Notes: generated from the sequence alone by a model not told the origin. A stretch of DNA of 64,000 bases from Mycobacterium asiaticum DSM 44297 (GCF_000613245.1 NZ_HG964937.1:59923-123922), one strand, 5' to 3'. Positions 9,601-19,786 are shown, numbered from the stretch's first letter. Made by a program: numbers and translations.

Positions 9601-10373
9601 GGCTGGTGCAGCTGGCCGAGGGCAGCGAGGAGAAGCGGATCACCTACGCCGACACTCAGGCGCGGCCGGTCCCGGTGATCACCAGCCCGGAATGGTCGGG
9701 CAGCGAAACCGGCGGCCGTCGCTACGCCCCCTTCACCATCAACATCGAGCATCTCAAACCGTTTCACACCCTGACCGGCCGGATGCACTTCTACCTTGCC
9801 CATGACTGGATCGAGGAACTCGGCGAACAGCTGCCGGTATACCGGCCACCGCTGGATATGGCGCGGCTGTTCGATCAACCGCAGCTCGGCCCGACCCCGG
9901 ACGGTTCGGGCGGAATCGGCCTCACCGTGCGGTATCTGACGCCGCACTCCAAGTGGTCGTTCCATTCGACCTACCAGGACAACCTTTACATGCTGTCACT
10001 GTCGCGGGGCGGTCCGACCATGTGGATGAGCCCGGCCGACGCTGCCAAGATTCAAGTGCGCGACAATGATTGGGTCGAGGCTGTGAATGCGAACGGCATT
10101 TACGTGTGCCGGGCGATTGTCTCGCACCGGATGCCCGACGGGGTCGTGTTCGTCTACCACGTGCAGGAGCGCACCGTCGACACGCCTCGCACCGAAACCA
10201 ACAACAAGCGCGGCGGCAACCACAACGCGCTGACCCGGGTGCGAATCAAGCCCAGTCATTTGGCGGGTGGCTACGGGCAGCACTCGTTCGCGTTCAACTA
10301 TCTCGGTCCCACCGGGAACCAGCGTGACGAGGTCACCGTGGTGCGGCGCCGCAGCCAGGAGGTCAGGTACTGA
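6687..10373 (+). CDS. narG: Respiratory nitrate reductase alpha subunit NarG
   Basis: About 1228 residues. Molybdenum (bis-MGD) catalytic subunit that reduces nitrate to nitrite at the membrane, taking electrons from quinol through NarI and NarH. The FS0 [4Fe-4S] ligands are visible as His58, Cys62, Cys66 and Cys101 (STHGVNCTGSC...RGCPRG), followed by the Mo-binding DWYADLP Asp. It is near-identical over its length to the tuberculosis protein as I recall it. GTG at 6687 is taken as the start. A strong GGAGG at 6671-6675 sits five bases before a CTG at 6681, which lies where the tuberculosis start would be, so initiation at CTG is possible. It is the first gene of narGHJI. Confidence 0.95.
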   Translation: MTPHVGGRLEELLARSARFFTPGEVSADLRTVSRRGGREGDVFYRDRWSHDKVVRSTHGVNCTGSCSWKIYVKDGIITWETQQTDYPSVGPDRPEYEPRGCPRGASFSWYSYAPTRVRYPYARGVLVEMYREAKARLGDPVLAWADIQADPQRRRRYQQARGKGGLIRVSWAEATEMIAAAHVHTIKTYGPDRVAGFTPIPAMSMVSHAAGSRFIELIGGVMTSFYDWYADLPVASPQVFGDQTDVPESGDWWDASYLVMWGSNVPITRTPDAHWMAEVRYRGTKVVVVSPDYADNTKFADEWVRCAAGTDTALAMAMGHVILSECYVYKQVPFFTDYVRRYTDLPFLIKLETRGERLVPGKFLTAADIGAEVENSAFKPALLDQVTDTVVIPQGSLGFRFGEDGVGKWNLDLGAVIPALSVENSDGSAALVSLPHFDTVDGRGQTVSRGVPVRRVGNHLVCTVFDLMLAQYGVGRPGLPGDWATGYDDATQPNTPAWQEPITGVPAAQAVRIAREFARNAEESGGRSMVIMGGGICHWFHSDVMYRSVLALLMLTGSMGRNGGGWAHYVGQEKVRPLTGWQTMANATDWARPPRQVPGASYWYAHTDQWRYDGYAADKLTSPLGRGRFAGKHTMDLLASAAAMGWSPFYPQFDRSSLDVADEAKADGRDVGEYVAEQLADRKLKLSVTDPDNPVNWPRVLTVWRSNLIGSSGKGGEYFLRHLLGTDSNVQAEPPADGARPRDILWDCEIPEGKLDLMMSIDFRMTSTTLVSDVVLPAATWYEKADLSSTDMHPYVHAFSPAIDPPWETRSDFDAFAAIARTFSMLARRHLGSRTDVVLTALQHDTPDEMACPDGTERDWLHTGELPIPGRTMSKLTVVERDYTAIYDKWLTLGPLVDKFGMTVKGYTVHPFREISELASKFGVMNSGAGAGRPAITTAQRMADTILALSGTCNGRLAVEGFLELEKRTGQRLVQLAEGSEEKRITYADTQARPVPVITSPEWSGSETGGRRYAPFTINIEHLKPFHTLTGRMHFYLAHDWIEELGEQLPVYRPPLDMARLFDQPQLGPTPDGSGGIGLTVRYLTPHSKWSFHSTYQDNLYMLSLSRGGPTMWMSPADAAKIQVRDNDWVEAVNANGIYVCRAIVSHRMPDGVVFVYHVQERTVDTPRTETNNKRGGNHNALTRVRIKPSHLAGGYGQHSFAFNYLGPTGNQRDEVTVVRRRSQEVRY

Positions 10374-10374
10374 C

Positions 10375-11967
10375 ATGAAGGTGATGGCGCAATTGGCGAT
10401 GGTGATGAACCTCGACAAATGCATTGGCTGCCACACCTGCTCGGTGACATGCAAGCAGGCATGGACCAATCGCTCGGGCACCGAATACGTGTGGTTCAAC
10501 AACGTCGAAACCCGCCCGGGCGTGGGTTATCCCCGTGGCTATGAAGATCAGAGTCGGTGGCGCGGGGGATGGGTGCGGGACAACAACGGGCGCTTGCGAT
10601 TGCGGGACGGCGGGCGGTTGGCAAAGTTGCTGCGCATTTTCGCCAACCCTAACCTGCCTACCATCTCGGATTACTACGAGCCGTGGACCTACGACTACGA
10701 AAACCTGACCCAGGCACCGGCGGGAGACACTTTCCCGACGGCCGCACCTCGCAGCCAGCTCACCGGCGAGCCAATGAAGGTGTCCTGGGGCTCGAACTGG
10801 GACGACAACCTCGCCGGCTCAACGGAAATCGTGCCCGACGACCCGATCCTGAAGAAGATCGGCGCAGAGGTGCGGCTGAAGCTCGAAGAGACCTTCATGT
10901 TCTACCTCCCACGGATCTGCGAACACTGCCTCAATCCGTCATGCGTCGCATCCTGTCCGTCGGGTGCGATGTACAAACGCAGCGAGGACGGCATAGTGCT
11001 GGTGGACCAGGACCGTTGCCGTGGCTGGCGGATGTGCGTGTCCGGATGCCCCTACAAGAAGGTGTATTTCAACCATCAGACCGGTAAGGCCGAGAAGTGC
11101 ACGATGTGCTACCCGCGCATCGAGGTCGGCCTGCCCACCGTGTGCTCGGAAACCTGCGTGGGACGGCTGCGCTATCTGGGGCTGGTGCTCTACGACGTGG
11201 ACGGGGTGCTCGAAGCCGCATCGGTAGAGAAGGACACCGATCTGTACGAGGCGCAGCGGCGGATCATCCTGGATCCCCGTGATCCCGAGGTGATCGCCGG
11301 CGCGCGGGCGCAAGGCATTTCGGAGGAATGGATCGAGGCCGCGCAGCGATCACCGGTCTATGCGTTGATCAACACCTACCGGGTGGCGCTTCCACTTCAC
11401 CCGGAATACCGCACCATGCCGATGGTTTGGTACATCCCGCCGCTGTCTCCGGTGGTCGACGCGGTCAGCCACGGCGGGCACGACGGCGAGGACTTGGGCA
11501 ACCTGTTCGGCGCCCTGGAAGCGTTGCGCATTCCGATCCAGTACCTGGCCGAGCTGTTCACCGCGGGCGACACCGACGTCGTCGCCGGGGTGTTGCGACG
11601 GTTGGCCGCGATGCGCTCCTACATGCGCGACATCAACCTGGGCCGGGAAACCCAGCCGCACATCCCGCACGCCGTCGGGATGACCGAGGAACAGGTCTAC
11701 GAGATGTACCGGTTGCTGGCGATCGCCAAATACGAAGAGCGCTATGTCATCCCGACCGCATACTCAGCGGACCTGCCCGGCGCCGCGGAGGGCCGCGAGA
11801 TGGGCTGCTCGTTGTCATTCGACGGCGGACCGGGCATGTACGAATCCGGACCGACGCCGGTGTCGGTGGAGACGTTCCACGCGATGCAGCAACGGCAAAC
11901 AAACCTACTGAACTGGGACGGGACCGGCACGCCCTCCGAACTCTTCCCGATGCGGGTGAACCGATGA
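10375..11967 (+). CDS. narH: Respiratory nitrate reductase beta subunit NarH
   Basis: 530 residues. Iron-sulfur electron-transfer subunit. Four Cys groups are visible: CIGCHTCSVTC near the N-terminus (Cys16, 19, 22, 26), CEHCLNPSCVASCP, CRGWRMCVSGCP and CTMCYP...CSETC. The Trp in CRGW replaces one Cys, as in the [3Fe-4S] site of other NarH proteins. The start codon follows the narG stop by one base and is preceded by AGGAGGTCAGG, so translation is coupled. Its end overlaps narJ by four bases (ATGA). Confidence 0.95.
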   Translation: MKVMAQLAMVMNLDKCIGCHTCSVTCKQAWTNRSGTEYVWFNNVETRPGVGYPRGYEDQSRWRGGWVRDNNGRLRLRDGGRLAKLLRIFANPNLPTISDYYEPWTYDYENLTQAPAGDTFPTAAPRSQLTGEPMKVSWGSNWDDNLAGSTEIVPDDPILKKIGAEVRLKLEETFMFYLPRICEHCLNPSCVASCPSGAMYKRSEDGIVLVDQDRCRGWRMCVSGCPYKKVYFNHQTGKAEKCTMCYPRIEVGLPTVCSETCVGRLRYLGLVLYDVDGVLEAASVEKDTDLYEAQRRIILDPRDPEVIAGARAQGISEEWIEAAQRSPVYALINTYRVALPLHPEYRTMPMVWYIPPLSPVVDAVSHGGHDGEDLGNLFGALEALRIPIQYLAELFTAGDTDVVAGVLRRLAAMRSYMRDINLGRETQPHIPHAVGMTEEQVYEMYRLLAIAKYEERYVIPTAYSADLPGAAEGREMGCSLSFDGGPGMYESGPTPVSVETFHAMQQRQTNLLNWDGTGTPSELFPMRVNR

Positions 11968-12611
11968 AAGCGTTGTCGCGCGGGAAACAACGCGCTCAAC
12001 TGATGCGGGATCGCGTGGTGTGGCAGGCCGCCTCATTGCTGCTGGCTTACCCCGATGAGGGCTTCATCCGGCGGCTGCAGCTTGTCGAGGAATTGTCGGG
12101 TCACCTCCGCGGCCGGGCGCAGCACCTGCTCAGACAAACGGTCGCGGGCTTGTGGCGGTACGAAACCCTAGATGCTGCAATACATTATGTCGAAACCTTC
12201 GACCTGCGGCGACGCGCCACGATGTACCTGACGTACTGGACCGCCGGCGACACCCGCAACCGCGGGCGCGAGATGCTGGACTTCGCCAGTGCCTATCGGG
12301 ATGCGGGCGTCGAGCCGCCGGCTAAAGAGTCACCCGACTACCTGCCCGTCGTGCTGGAATTCGCCGCCACCGTCGACTCGCGGGCCGGGCATCAGTTGCT
12401 GGCCACACATCGGACGTCGATCGATGTGCTGCAGAAGGCGTTGGCCGATGCGGGGTCGCCGTACCAGTACGCGGTGGCGGCGGTGTGCGAGACGTTGCCG
12501 CCCGGCGATCCGAACCGGGTGCAGCACCTGACCGAGTGCGGCCCACCCGCGGAAGCGGTTGGCCTGCAACCATTCACCCTGACCGTTCCAGCCCGACGAG
12601 ACTCGGCATGA
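11964..12611 (+). CDS. narJ: Nitrate reductase assembly chaperone NarJ
   Basis: 215 residues of the NarJ/TorD all-helical chaperone family. It is not part of the final enzyme but binds apo-NarG for molybdenum cofactor insertion and membrane attachment. The hallmark is the segment MYLTYWTAGDTRNRGREML, and the chain begins with VVWQAASLLLAYPDE. The ATG overlaps the narH stop (ATGA), and its own stop overlaps the narI ATG in the same way, which indicates tight translational coupling in the operon. Confidence 0.94.
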   Translation: MKALSRGKQRAQLMRDRVVWQAASLLLAYPDEGFIRRLQLVEELSGHLRGRAQHLLRQTVAGLWRYETLDAAIHYVETFDLRRRATMYLTYWTAGDTRNRGREMLDFASAYRDAGVEPPAKESPDYLPVVLEFAATVDSRAGHQLLATHRTSIDVLQKALADAGSPYQYAVAAVCETLPPGDPNRVQHLTECGPPAEAVGLQPFTLTVPARRDSA

Positions 12612-13339
12612 ACCTACTGCAAATCTTCTGGGACGATGCGCCGTACGTCGTGCTGGCGATTGCGATCGTCGGCACCTGGTGGCGCTACCGCTACGACAAG
12701 TTCGGCTGGACCACCCGCTCGTCCCAGATCTACGAATCACGGTTGCTCACGATCGGCAGCCCGTTGTTCCACTTCGGCAGCCTCGCAGTGATCATGGGCC
12801 ATATCAGCGGTCTGTTCATTCCAGAGTCCTGGACCAGGGCGATCGGGATGAGCGATCACCTCTATCACCTGCAGGCGCTGATGCTCGGCGCGCCAGCGGG
12901 TTTCGCAACCCTGCTGGGCATCGGGTTACTCGTCTACCGGCGGCGCACCCGCGGACCGGTCCGGCTGGCGACCACACGCAACGACAAGTTGATGTACGTG
13001 GCGCTGGTGTGTGCGCTGGTGGCCGGTTTGAGTTGCACCCTGATGGGCGCCACGCACTTCGGCGAACTGCACGACTATCGGCAGAAGGTGTCCGTCTGGT
13101 TCCGGTCGATCTGGATCCTGGACCCGCGCGGAGACCTGATGGCGCAGGCTGCGGTGTACTACCAGATTCACGTGCTGATCGCGTTGCTGCTGTTTGCGCT
13201 GTGGCCCTTCACCCGCCTGGTGCACGCCTTCAGCGCGCCGGTCGCCTACCTGTTCCGGCCCTACATCGTCTACCGCAGCCGCGACGTGGCCGACAAACAC
13301 CAATTGATCGGTTCAGCGCCGCGCCGGCGCGGTTGGTGA
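12608..13339 (+). CDS. narI: Respiratory nitrate reductase gamma subunit NarI (cytochrome b)
   Basis: 243 residues with five hydrophobic segments. It is the diheme membrane anchor that oxidises menaquinol and passes electrons to NarH. Candidate heme ligands are the His pair in FHFGSLAVIMGH and the pair in IHVLIALLLFALWPFTRLVH. The family ending IVYRSRDV is present. It is the last gene of the nar operon. About 80 bases separate it from typA, which is probably transcribed separately or by read-through. Confidence 0.95.
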   Translation: MNLLQIFWDDAPYVVLAIAIVGTWWRYRYDKFGWTTRSSQIYESRLLTIGSPLFHFGSLAVIMGHISGLFIPESWTRAIGMSDHLYHLQALMLGAPAGFATLLGIGLLVYRRRTRGPVRLATTRNDKLMYVALVCALVAGLSCTLMGATHFGELHDYRQKVSVWFRSIWILDPRGDLMAQAAVYYQIHVLIALLLFALWPFTRLVHAFSAPVAYLFRPYIVYRSRDVADKHQLIGSAPRRRGW

Positions 13340-13416
13340 GGGCGCCGCACCCGCTCAATAGCCCCTTGAGCTGCTCAGTTCGCCATTGGCGGGCCTGCGC
13401 TGAAACAATCACCGAC

Positions 13417-15306
13417 GTGCCATTCCGTAATGTCGCCATCGTCGCCCACGTCGACCATGGCAAAACCACCCTGGTCGATGCGATGCTGCGGCAGTCCGGC
13501 GCCCTGACCCACCGCGGCGACGACACCCAGGAACGCATCATGGACAGCGGTGATCTCGAAAAGGAAAAGGGCATCACCATCCTGGCCAAGAACACCGCCG
13601 TGCACCGCCATAACGGTGACGGGACGGTGACAGTCATCAATGTCATCGACACTCCCGGTCACGCCGACTTCGGGGGCGAGGTGGAGCGCGGCCTGTCCAT
13701 GGTGGACGGCGTCCTGCTGCTGGTCGACGCGTCCGAGGGCCCGCTGCCGCAGACGAGGTTCGTGCTGCGCAAGGCTCTTCAGGCGCATCTCCCGGTGATC
13801 CTCGTCGTGAACAAGACCGACCGACCGGACGCACGCATCGAGGAGGTCGTCGAGGCGAGTCACGACCTGCTGCTCGACGTCGCCTCCGACCTCGACGAAG
13901 AAGCGGCCGCCGCCGCCGAGCACGCGCTGGGGTTGCCGACGCTCTACGCGTCCGGGCGGGCCGGCATCGCGAGCACCGAACAACCGGCAGACGGCCAGGC
14001 GCCCGCCGGTGACAACCTCGACCCGCTGTTCGACGTGCTGATGGAGCACATCCCGCCGCCCTCGGGCGATCCGGAGGCTCCGCTGCAGGCGCTGGTCACC
14101 AACCTCGACGCTTCGCCCTTCCTGGGCCGGCTCGCGCTGATCCGCATCTATAACGGCAAGCTGCGCAAGGGCCAGCAGGTGGCGTGGATGCGCGAAGTGG
14201 ACGCGGTGCCCGTCATCACCAGCGCCAAGATCACCGAATTGCTGGCCACCGAGGGCGTCGAACGCACTCCGACCGACGAGGCCGTCGCCGGCGATATTGT
14301 GGCCGTCGCCGGGTTGCCCGAGATCATGATCGGCGACACGCTGGCCGATCCGGACCACGCGCACGCGTTGCCGCGCATCACCGTCGACGAGCCCGCCATC
14401 TCGGTGACGGTCGGCACCAACACCTCACCACTGGCCGGCAAGGTGTCCGGGCACAAGCTGACGGCGCGCATGGTGCGCAGCCGACTGGACACCGAGCTGG
14501 TCGGCAACGTCTCCATCCGCGTGGTCGACATCGGGCGCCCCGACGCTTGGGAGGTGCAGGGCCGCGGCGAGCTGGCGTTGGCCGTGCTCGTCGAGACGAT
14601 GCGCCGCGAGGGCTTCGAGCTCACCGTCGGCAAGCCGCAGGTGGTCACCCGAACCATCGACGGAAAGCTGCACGAACCGTTCGAGGCGATGACGATCGAC
14701 TGTCCGGAGGAGTTCGTCGGCGCGATCACCCAGCTGATGGCCGGTCGCAAGGGCCGGATGGAAGAAATGACCAACCACGCCGCCGGGTGGGTCCGGATGG
14801 ACTTCATCGTGCCCAGCCGCGGACTGATCGGCTTTCGCACCGACTTCCTCACCCTCACCCGCGGCACCGGCATCGCCAACGCCGTCTTCGACGGCTACCG
14901 GCCGTGGGCGGGTGAGATTCGCGCCCGGCACACCGGGTCGCTGGTGTCGGACCGTTCCGGCGTCATCACCCCGTTCGCGCTGCTGCAACTCGCCGACCGG
15001 GGCCAGTTCTTCGTCGAGCCCGGTCAGGACACCTACGAAGGCATGGTCGTCGGCATCAATCCGCGCCCGGAGGACCTGGACATCAACGTCACCCGGGAAA
15101 AGAAGCTCACCAACATGCGGTCCTCGACCGCCGATGTGATGGAAACGCTGGCCAAACCGCTCGAGCTCGACCTGGAGCGGGCCATGGAGTTTTGCGCGCC
15201 CGACGAATGCGTCGAGGTCACGCCGGAGATCGTGCGGGTCCGCAAGGTCGAATTGGATGCCACCTTGCGCGCCCGCGCGAAGGCCCGCGCTAAGGCCCGC
15301 GGGTAG
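13417..15306 (+). CDS. typA: Ribosome-associated GTPase TypA/BipA
   Basis: 629 residues of the translational GTPase family. The G motifs are clear: AHVDHGKTT (P-loop), [14 protein letters not shown] (switch II) and NKTD. The EF-G-like domains III and V follow, and the BipA-specific C-terminal domain is recognisable ([40 protein letters not shown]). The role is in ribosome assembly and stress-adapted translation. GTG at 13417 ([18 protein letters not shown]) is the family start. The much longer open frame upstream overlaps narI and is not used. The Arg/Ala/Lys-rich tail ([12 protein letters not shown]) is typical. Confidence 0.95.
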   Translation: MPFRNVAIVAHVDHGKTTLVDAMLRQSGALTHRGDDTQERIMDSGDLEKEKGITILAKNTAVHRHNGDGTVTVINVIDTPGHADFGGEVERGLSMVDGVLLLVDASEGPLPQTRFVLRKALQAHLPVILVVNKTDRPDARIEEVVEASHDLLLDVASDLDEEAAAAAEHALGLPTLYASGRAGIASTEQPADGQAPAGDNLDPLFDVLMEHIPPPSGDPEAPLQALVTNLDASPFLGRLALIRIYNGKLRKGQQVAWMREVDAVPVITSAKITELLATEGVERTPTDEAVAGDIVAVAGLPEIMIGDTLADPDHAHALPRITVDEPAISVTVGTNTSPLAGKVSGHKLTARMVRSRLDTELVGNVSIRVVDIGRPDAWEVQGRGELALAVLVETMRREGFELTVGKPQVVTRTIDGKLHEPFEAMTIDCPEEFVGAITQLMAGRKGRMEEMTNHAAGWVRMDFIVPSRGLIGFRTDFLTLTRGTGIANAVFDGYRPWAGEIRARHTGSLVSDRSGVITPFALLQLADRGQFFVEPGQDTYEGMVVGINPRPEDLDINVTREKKLTNMRSSTADVMETLAKPLELDLERAMEFCAPDECVEVTPEIVRVRKVELDATLRARAKARAKARG

Positions 15307-15329
15307 GCCGGGTGGGTCTCGATACCCTG

Positions 15330-17243
15330 ATGGGCGTGTTGCACCGGGCCCGGCACGTTCTGTTAGCGGTCGGCGTCCTCGTCGCGGCCATCGGACTGGT
15401 GCTATCGGGCTGCACGGTGAGTCCGCCGCCGGCGCCGCAGAGCACCGACACACCACACAGCACGCCGCCGCCACCGCAACGTCCCACCCAGATCATCATG
15501 GGCATCGACTCGATCGGCGCCGGCTTCAATCCGCACTTGCTGTCGGATCTCTCGCCGGTGAATGCGGCGATCGCTGCGCTGGTGCTGCCGAGCGCGTTCC
15601 GCCCCGTCCCAGACCCCAGCTCCTCGACCGGTTCGCGGTGGGAGATGGATTCCACACTGCTGGTCTCGGCCGATGTCACGAACGAGAATCCGTTCACCGT
15701 GACTTACAAGATCCGGCCGGAGGCGCAGTGGACCGACAACGCCCCGATTGCCGCGGATGACTTCTGGTACCTGTGGCAGCAGATGGCCACCCAGCCAGGC
15801 GTCGTGGATCCGGCCGGCTACGACCTGATCACCGCAGTGCAGTCGCTGGATGGCGGCAAGCAGGCCGTCGTGACCTTCAGCCAGCCGTACCCCGCGTGGC
15901 GGGAACTGTTCAACAACCTGCTGCCGGCACACATAGTCAAAGATGTATCGGGCGGGTTCTCGGCCGGGCTGGCCCGTGCCTTGCCCGTGACCGGCGGACA
16001 GTTCCGGGTCGAGAACATCGATCCCCAGCGCGACGAGATCCTGATCGCCCGCAACGACCGGTTTTGGGGGCTGCCCGCAAAACCCGGCCTGATCCAGTTC
16101 CGGCGGGCCGGTGCGCCGGCCGCACTGGCCGATTCGGTGCGCAACGGCGACACCCAGGTAGCGCAGGTGCACGGCGGTTCGGCGGCCTTCGCTCAGCTCT
16201 CGGCCATCCCCGACGTGCGGACCGCCCGCATCGTCACGCCACGTGTCATGCAAATGACGCTGCGTGCCAACGAGCCGAAGCTGGCCGACAGTCAGGTCCG
16301 TAAGGCGATCCTGGGTCTGCTCGACGTCGACCTGCTCGCCGCCGTGGGGGCCGGTAGCGATAACACCGTCACCCTGGACCAGGCGCAGATCCGGTCACCC
16401 AGCGATCCCGGCTATGTGCCCACGGCACCACCGGCGATGAGCCGCACGGCGGCACTGGGGCTGCTGGAAGCCTCCGGGTTCCAGATCGAGAGCAACAACA
16501 CGGTGACCTCGACCCCCGGCGCAAATTCGACGACCACGCCGGTCAGCACCCTGCCTACCGGGGAATTGATCCACGGCCAGATCAGCAAGGACGGCAAGCA
16601 ACTGACCCTGGTCATCGGTGTGGCTGCCAACGATCCGACCTCGGTGGCGGTGGCCAACACCGCCGCCGACCAGCTGCGCAACGTCGGCATCGCCGCCAGC
16701 GTGCTGGCCCTGGATCCGGTGACGCTGTACCGCGACGCATTGAAGAACCACCAAGTGGACGCGCTGGTGGGCTGGCATCAGGCCGGCGGGAATCTGGCCA
16801 CCTCGCTCGCGTCCCGATTCGGCTGCCCCGCGCTGCAGGCCTCCGAGATCCCCAACCCGAGCGCGTCGCCGACCGCGCAGGCATCGACTACCGGAACAAC
16901 CGGTAGCACCACCCAGGCCGGGCCGGACACCACCGTGCCCCCGACAACCCCCAGTCGGCCGCCGGAACCCGGCGCATTGGTGAAAGCGCCGTCGAACCTG
17001 ACCGGAATCTGCGATCGCAGCATTCAGCCCAACATCGAGGCGGCGCTCAACGGGACCAAGAACATCAGCGACGTGATCACCGCGGTGGAGCCGCGGCTGT
17101 GGAACATGTCGACGGTCCTGCCCATCCTGCAGGACACTACGATCGTGGCCGCCGGGCCCAGCGTGCAGAACGTCAGCCTGACCGGTGCCGTCCCGGTCGG
17201 CATCGTCGCCGACGCCAGCCAGTGGGTGAAAACCGGGCCATAG
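15330..17243 (+). CDS. lpqW: Lipoprotein LpqW, regulator of PIM/LAM branch point
   Basis: 637 residues with a lipoprotein signal ending LVLSGC (Cys28), so the mature protein is anchored on the outer face of the membrane. The body is a substrate-binding protein fold of the oligopeptide-binding (SBP_bac_5) family ([25 protein letters not shown]). In M. smegmatis LpqW acts at the AcPIM4 branch between polar PIMs and lipomannan/LAM and is genetically linked to pimE. pimE lies in this same window. ATG at 15330 is chosen because it gives the standard signal; GTG at 15312 is an alternative. A Thr/Pro/Ser-rich linker (about residues 510-550) is specific to the genus. Confidence 0.92.
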   Translation: MGVLHRARHVLLAVGVLVAAIGLVLSGCTVSPPPAPQSTDTPHSTPPPPQRPTQIIMGIDSIGAGFNPHLLSDLSPVNAAIAALVLPSAFRPVPDPSSSTGSRWEMDSTLLVSADVTNENPFTVTYKIRPEAQWTDNAPIAADDFWYLWQQMATQPGVVDPAGYDLITAVQSLDGGKQAVVTFSQPYPAWRELFNNLLPAHIVKDVSGGFSAGLARALPVTGGQFRVENIDPQRDEILIARNDRFWGLPAKPGLIQFRRAGAPAALADSVRNGDTQVAQVHGGSAAFAQLSAIPDVRTARIVTPRVMQMTLRANEPKLADSQVRKAILGLLDVDLLAAVGAGSDNTVTLDQAQIRSPSDPGYVPTAPPAMSRTAALGLLEASGFQIESNNTVTSTPGANSTTTPVSTLPTGELIHGQISKDGKQLTLVIGVAANDPTSVAVANTAADQLRNVGIAASVLALDPVTLYRDALKNHQVDALVGWHQAGGNLATSLASRFGCPALQASEIPNPSASPTAQASTTGTTGSTTQAGPDTTVPPTTPSRPPEPGALVKAPSNLTGICDRSIQPNIEAALNGTKNISDVITAVEPRLWNMSTVLPILQDTTIVAAGPSVQNVSLTGAVPVGIVADASQWVKTGP

Positions 17244-17444
17244 AACGCAAAAACCCTGTCTGGCAATCCATCTAGCCGGCTGGGAACGCACCAGCTGACC
17301 TCGGCGTTCGGCTCGTGACAAATTGTTATGAAATTTGCGTTTGGAAATCGCGCGCGCGGGCAACCCCGGCGATACGCTCGGCCAGGGGGCACCTGATCGG
17401 GCACAGGGGTAGCCAGCATTCATTGGTGCGGTTAGGGGTCCGAA

Positions 17445-19583
17445 ATGTCGTTTGTCTTTGTCGAGCCGCAAATAATGGCGGCATTCGCGACGAATCTGTC
17501 CAACATCGGTTCGGCGCTCACCGCCGCCAATGCGACAGCCGCCGCGTCAACCACTGGCGTGCTTGCTGCGGCCGCCGACGAGGTCTCGGAGGGAATAGCC
17601 GCGCTGTTCTCCGAGAACGCGGTGGGCTATCAGCAGATCAGCGCCCAGGTGGCGGCTTCGTATGAGCGGTTCGTGCAGGCGGTGACATCGGGTGCGAACG
17701 CCTATGCGACAGCCGAACTCGGCACCGCGCAAGCCCTGGTGAATGGGCTGGCCGCGCCAACCCTGTCGCTCGAGGGTTTCGCGGAGGCGTATGCCGGCTT
17801 CACCGCGAACTTGGTCAATGCCGAGTTGTCGTTCAACCAGGCGTTGGTCGGCGGTGAAGTGGCGTTGCGGCAGGCCCTTTTCGGAAGCGGCAACGCGCTG
17901 TCGGCCGCGGTGGATTCCGGCCTGAACGTCGCCAACTCGTTCGTGGGTGCGGGTCAGACAGCCCTCAATACTCTTCTTGGAGCACAGGTTCCGGCCAACT
18001 TCGGCACCAGCCTTGTGGTCGACAGCTCGCTGGACGCGAACCTCGGACTGGGCGGCCTGGCCGGTTCCTTCAACGCGGCGTTCAACGGCCTTGGCGCCCA
18101 ACTCAACGCGGCCTTGTCGGGCAACCTGAGTGCCGCGCTGCCCGACCTCAACGTTCTTGTGCAGGCCGGTAATGCGTTGGGGGCCAACATCAATGCGGGC
18201 CTGAACAGTCTCGTGCAGACCGGCGGCGCGCTGGCGAACAACTTCATCTCCAACATCAACGCGCTCACCCAGACCGGCGGGTCGTTGTCCGCTATCTTCG
18301 GTGGCGACCTGTCCAGCCTGGGGGCGCAGATCAACGCCGCGCTGAATGCCGCCCTGTCCGGGAACCTCAACCTCGGGCTGCCCGACCTGCCCGCACTGGG
18401 TGCCACGCTGGTGGCTGACTTCAACTCCGCCCTGGCTGGATTCGGGTTCAACCTCCCGGCCCTCAGCGCCAGCCTGAACACGGCGCTGAACGGATTGCTT
18501 GCGGGTGACCTCGACCTCGGTCTGGTGCTGCCGCCGCTGCCCACCTTCGAGTCGGTGACCGCGAATCTCACCGCCGGATTCAACACTCTGGCAAGCAGCT
18601 TCAACCTGAACCTGCCCGCGCTGGCGGCCAACATCAACGGTGCTCTCGGACCCCTCGGTGCCCAGATCAACGCGGCCCTCTCGGGTGCCTTGAGCGGCAA
18701 TACGGCCGGCCTCAGCGCGCTGGTCAACAACCTCGCAGCACTTCCGACGACCGGGGTAGCGGGCCTCGAGCAAATCCAGAGCGGAATCCTGGCCAATCTG
18801 GTCATACACGAACTAGCGTTCAACGCCAACCTCGTCGCCAACGAGCAGGCGCTGGTGTCGGCATTGCTCGGACCCGGCGCCGTGCTTGGTCCGGTGGGGT
18901 ATGTATTCAACGCCGGCAACCTCTTCCTGGGTACTGGCGAGCAGCTGCTCAACGCCGTTGTCGGTGCGCCGGGGGTGGACTTGACCGGCAGCCTGCTGTT
19001 CAATCCGGCGCTGACGCTGGGCGGCGGCTTCACGCCGGTCGGCGGGTTGACCGGTGTTGTGCAGCAACTGTTGTCGCTCAACGCGGCCCTGGGTGGCGTG
19101 CCCGGTCTGGACGCGGCCTTGATGACCCAACTCGGCCTGACTCCAGCCGCCCTGGAGGCTCTGGCCAATGCCCAGTTGGCGTTCAATGCCAACCTGGTTG
19201 CCAACGAGCAGGCACTGCAACTGGCCATCTTCGGTACTGGCGGCGCCCTCAACGGTGCGGTGAACAACGCCTTCAACGGCCTGAACCTGGCCTTTGTCGG
19301 TCTGCCCCAGACGGTCATCAACGCCCTGATCGGCGTTCCCGCCACGGACGTGACCGGCAGTCTGCTGGTCAGCGCCACGGGGGACGTGTTCGGCGGCGTC
19401 ACGGCCGGTGGGTTGTTGGGTGCCCTGGAACAGAAATTCCTGTTCGACGGCGCGGTGCTGAGCAACCTCTTCACGCCAATTCAGGTGGTTCTGAACGGCG
19501 ATCTGCCAGGGGTGCTCGCCAACATCAACGCCGTCCTGACCGGGCAGGTCACGGTCGACGCCAACGCCAACGTCACACCCTAG
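17445..19583 (+). CDS. Long PE-family protein with three repeats of about 73 residues
   Basis: 712 residues. The N-terminal PE domain (residues 1 to about 95) begins MSFVFVEPQIMAAF and includes the secretion-associated YERFVQAV region. Beyond it are three repeats of about 73 residues at 122-194, 451-522 and 575-644, each reading NL(V)x(N/H)ELxFNxxLVxxExAL...LFG or LLG...LLxAxVGAx...TGSLL. Between them is a segment rich in LNAALSGNL units. Glycines are not in the GGAGG pattern, so this is not PE_PGRS. Export by a type VII (ESX) system is expected. M. tuberculosis has PPE17/PE11 near this place. A promoter-like AT-rich patch (around 17320-17345) precedes it, and a terminator hairpin follows. 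Confidence 0.9.
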   Translation: MSFVFVEPQIMAAFATNLSNIGSALTAANATAAASTTGVLAAAADEVSEGIAALFSENAVGYQQISAQVAASYERFVQAVTSGANAYATAELGTAQALVNGLAAPTLSLEGFAEAYAGFTANLVNAELSFNQALVGGEVALRQALFGSGNALSAAVDSGLNVANSFVGAGQTALNTLLGAQVPANFGTSLVVDSSLDANLGLGGLAGSFNAAFNGLGAQLNAALSGNLSAALPDLNVLVQAGNALGANINAGLNSLVQTGGALANNFISNINALTQTGGSLSAIFGGDLSSLGAQINAALNAALSGNLNLGLPDLPALGATLVADFNSALAGFGFNLPALSASLNTALNGLLAGDLDLGLVLPPLPTFESVTANLTAGFNTLASSFNLNLPALAANINGALGPLGAQINAALSGALSGNTAGLSALVNNLAALPTTGVAGLEQIQSGILANLVIHELAFNANLVANEQALVSALLGPGAVLGPVGYVFNAGNLFLGTGEQLLNAVVGAPGVDLTGSLLFNPALTLGGGFTPVGGLTGVVQQLLSLNAALGGVPGLDAALMTQLGLTPAALEALANAQLAFNANLVANEQALQLAIFGTGGALNGAVNNAFNGLNLAFVGLPQTVINALIGVPATDVTGSLLVSATGDVFGGVTAGGLLGALEQKFLFDGAVLSNLFTPIQVVLNGDLPGVLANINAVLTGQVTVDANANVTP

Positions 19584-19609
19584 GCATAACTCACCACCAG
19601 CAGTTCGCG

Positions 19610-19644
19610 ATCGGCCCGTCACCTCGGGGAGGTGGCGGGCCGAT
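19610..19644 (+). terminator. Hairpin terminator after the long PE gene
   Basis: Arms 19610-19624 (ATCGGCCCGTCACCT) and 19630-19644 pair with one mismatch around a five-base CGGGG loop. It lies 27 bases past the PE stop codon, with the converging TetR gene beyond. It lacks a T-run, as is common for mycobacterial terminators. Confidence 0.75.
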
Positions 19645-19786
19645 AGCGTTGCGCCGAGCTGCGAAGCGGACGCCTGGTGGGCGGTTGGACCGTAGTTTGA
19701 CCGCCGCGAACTTGCTGTTGGGTACCGGTCAGCAGGGGGCGCTCTCGATCAGATTTTGATGGCTGGCGCCGACTTCGTCGGCTTGA

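Noticed and set aside
12679..13416. Upstream extension of the typA frame through narI
   Set aside because: It overlaps narI in another frame, and typA starts naturally at GTG 13417 with the G1 motif at the expected distance.
13340..13416. tRNA or small RNA between narI and typA
   Set aside because: No cloverleaf or conserved tRNA sequence is seen in the short gap.
17954..19474. Minus-strand ORF of 506 codons inside the long PE gene
   Set aside because: It mirrors the repeat structure of the PE gene on the other strand and resembles no protein family.
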